NCBI GenBank assembly: GCA_012959805.1
Contig: DUCN01000123.1
Location: forward strand, 1 to 58,425
DNA length: 58,425 bases
Source of the DNA: Myxococcales bacterium
GTDB lineage: Bacteria > Myxococcota_A > UBA9160 > UBA4427
Reading direction: 5' to 3'
The notes beneath the pieces were generated by a model, which saw only the letters and a list, made by a program, of their open reading frames with translations, had not been told where the DNA came from and searched no databases. Position 1 is the first letter of the stretch; each line of letters opens with the position of its first letter. This document shows, in pieces, positions 9,321-17,136 of the stretch. The position numbers and the translations under genes were made by a program.

Positions 9321-9944
9321 CTACGCAGGCTTTTCCGGTAGATGCTCAGTCTGGTTGAAGCTGACCAGCCTCGGTTCTGGATCCAGGACGAGCTCGGTAA
9401 TCGCGCAATTGTCCATCATGCGATTCCAGCGGCTGTAGTCATTGTCGAGGAGCAGGCCGAAGACGATGGAGAAAGCTCCTCCATGGCTGACGACGACGAC
9501 ACGCTCGCCCGCGTGACGATCAGTGATTCGACGCAAAGCGCTTGCCAGACGATCGCCGACCTGTCGAGGAGATTCGCCGCCATGCGGGCGATAGTCGTGA
9601 TCGGCACGCATGTTATGGAAGAGTTTCTTGTCCTCGAAGAGATGGTTGAAGGACAGACCTTCCCATTCGCCGAGATCGTATTCGGCCAGGTCGGCATCGA
9701 TCTCAGGTGTTAGTCCGAGGGGGGCGGCGATTGCATTCGCCGTGTGATGAGCGCGGTCAAGGGGGCTCGCGTAGACACAGCCGATCGGTCCATGATTGTG
9801 CTTGATAAAGGCAGCGGCGGCAGCGGCTTGTTGATGGCCGTGCGCGGTGAGTGGAGTATTGGTTGAGCCATGCCAGACGGCGTCGAGATTGGCGGAGGTC
9901 TGGCCGTGGCGAACGAGCGTGAGCAGAGTTTCTGAAGATCCCAT
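9321..9944 (-). CDS. Histidine phosphatase family protein (phosphoglycerate mutase-like)
   Basis: A 207-residue member of the histidine phosphatase superfamily. The catalytic motif LVRHGQTSAN is near residues 11-20 with the phosphohistidine in RHG, and the second active-site histidine lies in VVVVSHGGAF. An acidic proton donor is likely in YDLGEWEGLSF. Such proteins include cobalamin phosphatase CobC, SixA-like and broad-specificity phosphatases; nothing nearby points to cobalamin. It is followed on the same strand by no close partner and lies 65 bp downstream of nothing but the barrel gene's start region. Confidence 0.88.
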   Translation of the reverse strand: MGSSETLLTLVRHGQTSANLDAVWHGSTNTPLTAHGHQQAAAAAAFIKHNHGPIGCVYASPLDRAHHTANAIAAPLGLTPEIDADLAEYDLGEWEGLSFNHLFEDKKLFHNMRADHDYRPHGGESPRQVGDRLASALRRITDRHAGERVVVVSHGGAFSIVFGLLLDNDYSRWNRMMDNCAITELVLDPEPRLVSFNQTEHLPEKPA

Positions 9945-10064
9945 GGATGGCGGATCATACAGGGATCCGGGCGAGCTGCAGCGAGAATGCTCGGGACGGC
10001 GGAGCGAAAAGCGATGTGACGCGGGACAAGGTGGGTTTTGTTTTCGCGGAGCGCTCAGGGTTTG

Positions 10065-10436
10065 TTAATCGCGCTGTCCTATGGAAACGCTTCCGAAGTG
10101 TCTGAGCCAACCAACCGGCGACATTTCGTCGATGCGCAGCTGGGCGGCAGCCCGGGTGAGCGGTTGGGACGCCATCGCGGATGGGTTCGCGCGTGCGGTT
10201 GCGCTGGGGGAAGTGGTCGACTGCGCAGTGTGGCTTTCGCTCGAGACCGATTGGGCCTCGACGGAACGTGGACCTGGGTTCGGAACGACCGCCGCCTCAC
10301 GAATTGGAGCGAGCGCGGCAGGGGATCCGGCCAATGAGGGTGCGGCCGAAAGCGACAGCGCAACCATCAGGGCTAGCCCGAAGATTTGACTTGGGACTCG
10401 CGTCTTTCGATTTAAAATGTTGGTATATCCACCCAT
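10065..10436 (-). CDS. Small exported protein of unknown function
   Basis: A 123-residue frame starts with a basic stretch and a hydrophobic core (QIFGLALMVALSLSAAPSLAG), a convincing signal peptide with cleavage near residue 37. The mature part of about 85 residues is Ser/Ala/Thr-rich and low in complexity until a more ordered tail (AAAQLRIDEMSPVGWLRHFG). No family recognised. It lies on the same strand as the phosphatase and FHA genes with gaps of more than 100 bp on each side, so it may be transcribed alone. Confidence 0.55.
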   Translation of the reverse strand: MGGYTNILNRKTRVPSQIFGLALMVALSLSAAPSLAGSPAALAPIREAAVVPNPGPRSVEAQSVSSESHTAQSTTSPSATARANPSAMASQPLTRAAAQLRIDEMSPVGWLRHFGSVSIGQRD

Positions 10437-10552
10437 TAAAGTATGAGTCGGGCGCTGGGCAATGCGACTTGAGTAATGTGGGTGAAAAAAGACTCATTGG
10501 TGAGGAAGGTGGAAGAGCAGATGTAAGTCGTGCGCAGAAAGCCCAGCTCAAT

Positions 10553-11272
10553 TTATTTCGGTCGAATATGGGCAATGGGCGTCGAGGCCAACACTCGGTC
10601 GATGGCGGCTCTAGTCGCTGGTCCCGGCGAGAGGATCTCCAGCTGAATGGTGGGGCTCGACTCGCTGACCTGGACGAGGCTGAGTCCTTCGAGGACGATT
10701 CTCTCGATTTTCTGGCCATCGACGAGGGTGCAGTTTCGACTGTCCAGATCTTCGATGTACCAGCGACCGTCTTCGAAGTAGACGCGTGCATGTTTGCGCG
10801 ACACGAGAGGATCGTAAAAGCGAACACGACATTCTTGGCCACGTCCGAGAAAGAAGGATGCACCGAGGGTGACGCTGTTGCTTTGCCCCGCACCGTCCGT
10901 CCAATGCACGAGGACTGCCCCGATGCCCCGGCTCAGGTCCAGGGCGCTTATCGTGGCCTGGTGCGCGAGTCCGCTGTTAAACGCATCCGTTTCCGAGAAT
11001 TCACGTGGCGCGTGACTTGCGCCCGGTCCTGGATCGCGAACGATGCCGCGAAGACCGAGATCGAACATCCAGGCCAGGACGATGACGACGGGCAGTAGCA
11101 AGACGGCGACGGCTACGAGACCACGAACGAAACCATCCGGCGCACCGAAGACGGGGCCCAACTCCGCGGCGCCTTGCGAGAGTCCCCACATGGCGACGAC
11201 GTACATGCCTACGGTCGAAAAAATGCGTCGGCGTCGAGCCTCCGCCCAAAAGCCTGTGAGTCGATTTGGCAA
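10553..11272 (-). CDS. Two-helix membrane protein with C-terminal FHA domain
   Basis: This 239-residue protein has two N-terminal membrane helices (RIFSTVGMYVVAMWGLSQ and GLVAVAVLLLPVVIVLAWMFDLGL). This double-helix block resembles the membrane module found in many bacterial TolB-like, TPR and adenylate-cyclase proteins. A linker leads to an FHA domain (about 130-215) with the phosphothreonine-binding signature GRGQECRVRFYDPLVSRKHARV and the strand DLDSRNCTLVDG. FHA domains bind phosphothreonine, so a Ser/Thr kinase partner is expected, but none is in this window. The start is TTG with GGGGAG five bases before it. Confidence 0.85.
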   Translation of the reverse strand: MPNRLTGFWAEARRRRIFSTVGMYVVAMWGLSQGAAELGPVFGAPDGFVRGLVAVAVLLLPVVIVLAWMFDLGLRGIVRDPGPGASHAPREFSETDAFNSGLAHQATISALDLSRGIGAVLVHWTDGAGQSNSVTLGASFFLGRGQECRVRFYDPLVSRKHARVYFEDGRWYIEDLDSRNCTLVDGQKIERIVLEGLSLVQVSESSPTIQLEILSPGPATRAAIDRVLASTPIAHIRPK

Positions 11273-11390
11273 TCGTGCTCCCCGCTAGGCCTGTTTGTTG
11301 CTTTGGGAAGTCTATCAAGCCTTTTGAAGAACAACACGGGCGTTTGCGTGGGGGGCCGAGCCTCCTAGAGACTCTGCGCAGATCGCGCCG

Positions 11391-14300
11391 TTAGGCGTTC
11401 TCTAGGAGTTCGACGAGATCGTCTCGCGTCAATCGGCTGCTGCCGTCCGCATCTTCGAGGGCCGCATCGGCCAGAGCGCGCTTTCGATGATGGAGTTTGA
11501 GGATGCCTTCCTCGACGGTGTCCCGTGCGATCAATCGATGCACGACGACGGGTCGCTCCTGGCCGATTCGATGTGCGCGATCGGCGGCCTGGGCTTCCAC
11601 CGCGGGATTCCACCAGGGATCGAGCAGGAAGACGTGGTCGGCGGCCGTGAGGTTGAGGCCTGTTCCGCCCGCTCGCAGGGAGAGAAGCATCACCGGCTCG
11701 CCTTCTTCGCCGTCCGCGGACTGGAATCGATCGACGATTTCGCCACGGTTGCGAGTGGATCCGTCGAGTCGGAGCCAAGGAATACTTCGCTCGCGCAGGC
11801 CGGGTTCGACATGGTCGAGCAGGCTCGTCCACTGGGAAAAGACCAGTGCCTTATGACCGTCGGCGACGGCCTCTTCGAGACGCGCATAGAGTGTTTCGAG
11901 CTTGCTCGACGAGTTATTCGTCGCCTCCTGGCCGGGAACGAGACTCGAGTGGCAAGCCGCTTGGCGAAGTCGAAGTAGGGCCTCGAGGGCGGCCATGACA
12001 TTGCCCCCCGCGCGCAATTGATCGACGACGGCTCGGACGGTGGCCGCGCGCACGCTGTCGTAGACGGCGCGTTCCTCGGCCGAGAGTTCGCAATCGAGAA
12101 TGATCTCGGAGAGGGGAGGAAGGTCGGGAGCAACTTCTTTCTTAAGCCGACGCAGTAGGAACGGGCGGATGCGCTGACGCAGTCGCGCGCTCACATCCGT
12201 GTCGCCTTCGGCAATCGGCTTCGCGTACCGCTCTTTGAATTGTGACCGGCCGCCTAACAGTCCGGGATTCAAGAAATGCAGTTGACTCCAGAGCTCTTCG
12301 AGTCGATTTTCGACAGGCGTCCCCGTGAGCGCGAAGCGCGCCTTCGCGCTCAGTTCGAGCGCCGCGCGGGCAATCTGACTTTCCGGGTTCTTGATCATCT
12401 GCGCTTCGTCGAGGACGACACAATCCCAATCGATCGCGGTCAGCAGACTCTTGTCTTGACGCAGCAGCGCATAACTCGTGATCGTGATGTCCGCGCCGGG
12501 ATCCAACTTGCGGCCCGGTCCGTGGTACAGGGAGAACCGAAGCTCGGGCCGAAAACGCTCGATCTCGCGAATCCAACCATGTAAGACACTGGTTGGCGCG
12601 ACGACGAGTGTTCGTCCCTCGACCGCGCACAACGCCTGAAGCGTCTTTCCGAGTCCCATGTCGTCGGCTAGCAGAGCGCCGAGTCCGGCGCGGCGCAGAA
12701 AGACCAACCAATCGACTCCGTCACGCTGGTAGGGACGCAGAACCTCCGCAAGGTCGTCTGAAATTTCGGCCCGGGGAATCCCATCGAATCCATCGAGGAG
12801 TGGTCGCAGCCCTTCGAGTGCGGGCGGTGGCGGCTGATCGAGGTCTTCGCAGAGCAGCGCGAGATCCGGTAAGGCGTGGCGGGCGACGCGACCACGGGAA
12901 TCGAGAGCATTCAGCAGATCTGCCAAACGATCACCGTACATGGACAGCCAATCGGTTGGCATGTTCGCGAATCCGCCCCCATCCAGAGCGACCACGGACT
13001 CCCCGGCAGCCCACGCCCGCAACACGGAATTCGGTTGTGCCCCCCCGGCGGCCCCCATTCCCGGATGGGCATTAGAACGGTCACCCTCGTCGCCGCCCAT
13101 GGCACCGGCCAGACCGACATAGGGCGCTGCGCCTTCTCGGGTGATTTCATTCGGGCCGGAGTGATCAGCGCTTGCGTCGGCTCCGGCGACTGCGACGCTG
13201 AAGTCAAGAAGGACGCGATCGTCGTCGATCTGAAGCGAGGGTGTTAGTTCACCGCGAAGCTCGAAATCACGAAAGGCATCCCCAACGACCTCCATCGAGG
13301 TTCCCGCCAGCCGCGATGCAAACTCGATGGCTTCACTTGCAGGGAAGCGCGTCGAATATCCGGGTCGGAGCCCCAGTTCGCGACGCAGCTTCGAGACCGC
13401 CGCATTCTCCTCCGCCCCGTTTCGAATGGGCACTTCGCCGCCGCCCAGATGAACCAGACGACCCGCATCGATGCGGGCGATGATCGGCTGGCCTGGCTCG
13501 CCATAGACGAGGGTCGGAAGGACCGAGAGACCGACTCCATCGCGCCGATTCTCGATTCGAATCCGCGGCCGCTCGCCGCGGCGCGTTCGCGGTAACTTTT
13601 CGGTTTCGATTTCGAGTCGGATCCGATCTCCGAGATCCGGGATGACTTCGGTGACCAAAACGGCGAGGTCATCGTTGCTGTAGAAGCGGCCACGGGGCAA
13701 GTCGGCGATTTCACGGCCACTCAATTTGTTCTTGGCGATCGGATGCAGCGCGTCGCCGGCTTGAACGACCCCGTTTCGAAAGGCCCGGTCTATGCGGCGG
13801 TCCTGTTCGACGAATAGGCGGACGCCTCCGGGCGCATCGACGACTCGCGCGTTCATCCCGAGCGGTTCGGACTCGATGCGAATCGGGCGGCCCGTGAGAT
13901 AAACGCGCTGCGTGCCTGCGAGATGATCGAGCAGGCGGGTCAGCGCGGGCTGGGACGTCGCATCGGCGGGCCGTGAGGCCAGGATTCGTTCAATCGCCAC
14001 GTCGGCGGGGGTCGCGACGAATTCGGGGCCGATTTGGTGTCCCGCGGCGGCCGCGGTCAGACTTCCGCGAAGGGGGGTGCGCTTGCCTTCGAATTCGATG
14101 GCGCGTGTCATCTCCAGATCGCCGCCGCGCTCCTCGAGTTCGTAAACGATTCTTCCCCGAGTCTCGCCTTGCGTGGCCAGTGCCTCGCCGGTTTTCTCGG
14201 CTTGCCGGACGGCAATCACGCTGGCCACAACGTGTTCGCAGGGATCTTCTGGGCTTGGGCAGCTGCAATCCCAATCTTCATCACCGGGGTGCAGTGAGAC

Positions 14301-14579
14301 TTCGGGCGCGACGAGCCCACCGCGGATCGCGACGCAGAGCGTGATGTCGTCTTCGCCCTGATTCTCGATGCTGACTGCACCGGCGCGGGCAAGCTGAACA
14401 CCTCGCGACCAGGTCGGTCGGGTGCAGGCTTCTTGAACGGCCTCGAAAATTGACTGCGTGGAATCCAAGATGATGGCTTCAATCCGGTTTGATGCGCTTC
14501 GGCTGGTTGAAAGGCTTAGCTGAAAGGCTCGGACACGAGGTTCAGCGGTATGGCGATGCTGCGTGTGCGAAGAGCACAA
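11391..14579 (-). CDS. SNF2-family DNA helicase with N-terminal SWIM zinc finger
   Basis: The 1062-residue protein carries a SWIM zinc finger (C105-x-C107...C114-x-H116 in CSCPSPEDPCEH). A middle region follows, and then a SNF2 ATPase in the last 450 residues: motif I LADDMGLGKTLQAL, DEAQ box VVLDEAQMIKNP, motif III ALTGTPVENRLEELWS, motif V SLRAGGTGLNLTAADHV and motif VI QAADRAHRIGQERPV. Such proteins remodel DNA-protein complexes, often in repair or transcription. The longest frame begins with TTG at 14579 without a clear Shine-Dalgarno; a later TTG near residue 38 is equally possible, so the first 30-40 residues are uncertain. The stop codon lies inside a CGTTAGGCG motif (11389-11397). Confidence 0.93.
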   Translation of the reverse strand: MCSSHTQHRHTAEPRVRAFQLSLSTSRSASNRIEAIILDSTQSIFEAVQEACTRPTWSRGVQLARAGAVSIENQGEDDITLCVAIRGGLVAPEVSLHPGDEDWDCSCPSPEDPCEHVVASVIAVRQAEKTGEALATQGETRGRIVYELEERGGDLEMTRAIEFEGKRTPLRGSLTAAAAGHQIGPEFVATPADVAIERILASRPADATSQPALTRLLDHLAGTQRVYLTGRPIRIESEPLGMNARVVDAPGGVRLFVEQDRRIDRAFRNGVVQAGDALHPIAKNKLSGREIADLPRGRFYSNDDLAVLVTEVIPDLGDRIRLEIETEKLPRTRRGERPRIRIENRRDGVGLSVLPTLVYGEPGQPIIARIDAGRLVHLGGGEVPIRNGAEENAAVSKLRRELGLRPGYSTRFPASEAIEFASRLAGTSMEVVGDAFRDFELRGELTPSLQIDDDRVLLDFSVAVAGADASADHSGPNEITREGAAPYVGLAGAMGGDEGDRSNAHPGMGAAGGAQPNSVLRAWAAGESVVALDGGGFANMPTDWLSMYGDRLADLLNALDSRGRVARHALPDLALLCEDLDQPPPPALEGLRPLLDGFDGIPRAEISDDLAEVLRPYQRDGVDWLVFLRRAGLGALLADDMGLGKTLQALCAVEGRTLVVAPTSVLHGWIREIERFRPELRFSLYHGPGRKLDPGADITITSYALLRQDKSLLTAIDWDCVVLDEAQMIKNPESQIARAALELSAKARFALTGTPVENRLEELWSQLHFLNPGLLGGRSQFKERYAKPIAEGDTDVSARLRQRIRPFLLRRLKKEVAPDLPPLSEIILDCELSAEERAVYDSVRAATVRAVVDQLRAGGNVMAALEALLRLRQAACHSSLVPGQEATNNSSSKLETLYARLEEAVADGHKALVFSQWTSLLDHVEPGLRERSIPWLRLDGSTRNRGEIVDRFQSADGEEGEPVMLLSLRAGGTGLNLTAADHVFLLDPWWNPAVEAQAADRAHRIGQERPVVVHRLIARDTVEEGILKLHHRKRALADAALEDADGSSRLTRDDLVELLENA

Positions 14580-14625
14580 GGGCTGGGAGGGGGAACGCGG
14601 AGACTAACCGATCTTCGGGGCGAGA

Positions 14626-15867
14626 CTATCTTTGTTTTGGACCAGGGTTCGCCGCGTGCTTCGCGGCCCAGTCCCGCAGCTCGGCGGCGAGAGCCTCGGT
14701 CTGATTCGCTTCAGGGTTCTCGGCGACGAACTGGGCGAGATGCGCGAGTGCGCGGCCGACGTGTGCACCCGGACCAGCCCCCAATGCATCCATCACGGCC
14801 TGACCACCGAGGGCGAGGGAGCGCACCTGATCGCTTTGCTCCCGGTTGCGGCGGAGCTTTTCGAACTGCGCTTCGACTTCGTCCAGACGCTTCAGGCGCA
14901 GCTTCGTTTTCTCGTTCTGGACAGTGTCTTCGAGATCGAGGCGTCGCCAGAGGACGAGGCGTTCGACGTCCTCATGATCCAAGCGCTGAAGAACCTTCCG
15001 CGTGGCGCCATCGCGAAGAGACTCGATCGTTCGGTCGATCGGATGGGCGCGATGAATCTTTTCGATGCGCCGGGCGAGAGCATGCGGCATGCGGAGTCGC
15101 ACGATGGCGCGTTGGGTGGCGGTGCCTTCGAGCCAGGCGGCCCAGCGAAATGCGGGACTCTCTCCGAGTTGGGAGGCGCGCTTTTCACCCGTTCGTTTCA
15201 GGCCGGGAAAGAGGGCGGGGCTGATGCCCGAGTCGTGCAGGAAACCGAGTCCCAGGCTCGGATCCGGGCTGAAGAGGATGCGATGGATCTCGCGTCGAGC
15301 CGGCGCGGCTTCGGGCAGCCGCTTCAAGGCTTCGGTGAGTCCGTCACGTGCGGCGGCGAGGACCGCCGCGGAGGGCTTCAGCTGGAATTGCGCCGCGAGC
15401 CGCGCGGCAATCCAATAACGCCGCGGTGCGATCGTGAATGGATTGGGATCGCTGCTCGCCAGATCGAGCACGCCGTCTTCGAATTTCGCACGCACGTCAC
15501 TGGGATCCGACCATTGTTCGGTGACCCGTCGATGGGCGAAAGCCAGCGGTCCGAGACCAAATCCGATCAAGATTTCTTCGAGGCTATTGTCGCCGATGGG
15601 AAAGATGTCGATGGGACCCGACGTCGTGGCCAGGGTCACGCGCCGCGCGTGGCTGGCCGTGACGACGGCACGGGGCAGAAAGCTCAGCAGCCCTTTCGCA
15701 TCCACGTCACAGAGAAGCGTGATCGCGGGCCCTTCGAGTATTGGGTCGGCGCTCGATTGCTGCTGAAGATCGTTCAGCAGCCCTTCACCCTGGCTCCAGG
15801 TGGCGATCCCGCGTGCTTCGAGGCACTCACACAGCTCGGCGGGGCTCTGTAGCGGGGGAGTCGACAA
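14626..15867 (-). CDS. Poly(A) polymerase/tRNA nucleotidyltransferase-like protein with degenerate head
   Basis: The 413-residue protein follows the layout of class II CCA-adding enzymes/poly(A) polymerases. The neck region is NPFTIAPRRYWIAARLAAQF and a C-terminal ALGGQAVMDALGAGPGAHVGRAL resembles the family's GGKDLMALGIPPGPxIG. The head is eroded: the GGxVRD motif reads GEGLLND, and the RDFTINALA motif is replaced by LGPLAFAHRR. An Asp-x-Asp (CDVD, about 53-56) may survive. Nucleotidyl transfer is therefore doubtful, while RNA binding may remain. The start is TTG with AAGG six bases upstream. It lies 46 bp before the SNF2 gene on the same strand and is likely co-transcribed. Confidence 0.72.
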   Translation of the reverse strand: MSTPPLQSPAELCECLEARGIATWSQGEGLLNDLQQQSSADPILEGPAITLLCDVDAKGLLSFLPRAVVTASHARRVTLATTSGPIDIFPIGDNSLEEILIGFGLGPLAFAHRRVTEQWSDPSDVRAKFEDGVLDLASSDPNPFTIAPRRYWIAARLAAQFQLKPSAAVLAAARDGLTEALKRLPEAAPARREIHRILFSPDPSLGLGFLHDSGISPALFPGLKRTGEKRASQLGESPAFRWAAWLEGTATQRAIVRLRMPHALARRIEKIHRAHPIDRTIESLRDGATRKVLQRLDHEDVERLVLWRRLDLEDTVQNEKTKLRLKRLDEVEAQFEKLRRNREQSDQVRSLALGGQAVMDALGAGPGAHVGRALAHLAQFVAENPEANQTEALAAELRDWAAKHAANPGPKQR

Positions 15868-16533
15868 GGTCTGCCTTTCTATCGATTCAATCGTTGAGCA
15901 GCATCCGATTCAGGAATCACTGATGCAAGCCAAGAAATGGTTGGGGGCGCCGGACGAGTGTAGGGCGAGTCGGGTGGGCGGGCTGCCGTAGTCTCTGGAA
16001 AGGCCGGCGGCTGGACACCCCGAGATTCAATTTCTGGCGAATCACGCCGCGCAGACTGGAATCGAATGCACGACTCGTTCGCTGCCGCGAGACATCGCGC
16101 CAAACCATTTCGTACTCGATCGGATCACACATTGTGCCCCGACCGTGCGGCTCGCCGTGACTGCGTCCGGGACGATACTCGAGGATCGATCGACAGAGGG
16201 GGAAGCGGTTGAAGCTTCGCAAGCGCTGACTGTGGATCAGCTTTCGTCCTGGTCGCCGTCGCGGGGCCGATTGAGCAATAGGGAGTATGTGCGCAGTCTT
16301 CGAGAGTTAGCCCCAGGCGTTCGTCGTACGTTACGCTGAGGAAGTGTTAGGCATTGAATCGATTCGCGCCGGAACGCGGTTCGCGCGAATCGCGGGCGCC
16401 GCCGAAACATTTTGTCATTCGTTCGGTATTTCTCAAGGTCGCGGTAAGAACCTCCGACTCCATTTTCTATGATGGCAATCGATCACATCTCCCAAACCTC
16501 GCCGAAACCCCATGAATCCCAGCTTTCGATCGC
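15868..16533. other. 666-bp divergent region without a recognisable gene
   Basis: The region lies between the PAP-like gene (minus) and the receiver-like gene (plus). The short frames present have no Shine-Dalgarno and read as low-complexity Arg/Ser/Pro sequence. I saw no tRNA, repeat or strong promoter. A GTTAGGCA variant of the iterated motif is at 16346-16353. Confidence 0.5.
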
Positions 16534-17037
16534 ATGCTTGGGGCACCGCGGATGAGGACGGGTTCTGAAGTCGCTGGCCATCGGCCCTGTGTTGAAGAAT
16601 GTCGCGTCGACGAGAAATTCGTACGCGTCCTCTTGATCGAGGATCGGACGGATGTGGCCGACGAAATCCGGGGCTCCCTTGGACGTGCCATTCGGGGATC
16701 CTTCGATGTCGTGCGCGAAACCAACCTGGTCGAGGCGGTCGCGCAGATCGAGGGCGAAAGCTTCGATCTCTTGTTGCTGGACCTCTCGCTCTCAAATGTC
16801 GAACGATCGACGGCCATCGACTGGGCCAATGACCTCGCCCATCGTCTACCTGTCGTCGTCCTGACGGGCACAGAGGAACTCGACGAACCCGACGCCAGGA
16901 TCTGTCAGGATCTCAAGGACTGCGTCGAGCAGGCGGATGTTCCCGGCAAGCTGCTCTCGGCCATTCGGCGGACTCGGCGATTCGGAACCGGCGTCATGAC
17001 GCCGATCTTCTGCCGAATCGAAGGGCTCTGCGGATAA
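16534..17037 (+). CDS. Stand-alone receiver-like domain, partly degenerate
   Basis: A 167-residue protein whose residues 29 to about 150 follow the response-regulator receiver fold: VRVLLIEDRTDV (acidic pocket), FDLLLLDLSLSN (phospho-acceptor Asp) and LPVVVLTGTEEL (switch Thr). The conserved lysine after strand 5, usually in LVKG or YLxKP, is replaced: the corresponding stretch is DCVEQADVPGKLL. No output domain follows. The true start may be one of several codons before VRVLL. There is no adjacent histidine kinase. It could be a sensor-independent regulator or a decaying gene. Confidence 0.6.
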   Translation: MLGAPRMRTGSEVAGHRPCVEECRVDEKFVRVLLIEDRTDVADEIRGSLGRAIRGSFDVVRETNLVEAVAQIEGESFDLLLLDLSLSNVERSTAIDWANDLAHRLPVVVLTGTEELDEPDARICQDLKDCVEQADVPGKLLSAIRRTRRFGTGVMTPIFCRIEGLCG

Positions 17038-17136
17038 ACGTCTCCTCGGGGCGCTGCCTCGGGAATTCACACTCAGCGAAAATCCCCGGATCGCTCTACT
17101 GCCTTTTTGGATTCGCCCTTCGTTATTCTCAGAGCC

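Noticed and set aside
14632..15852. 406-codon open frame on the plus strand
   Set aside because: Antisense of the PAP-like gene; its sequence has no domain pattern, while the minus frame carries the family's neck and C-terminal motifs.
15917..16222. 101-codon minus-strand frame in the 15.9-16.5 kb gap
   Set aside because: Low-complexity Arg/Pro composition and no start signal.
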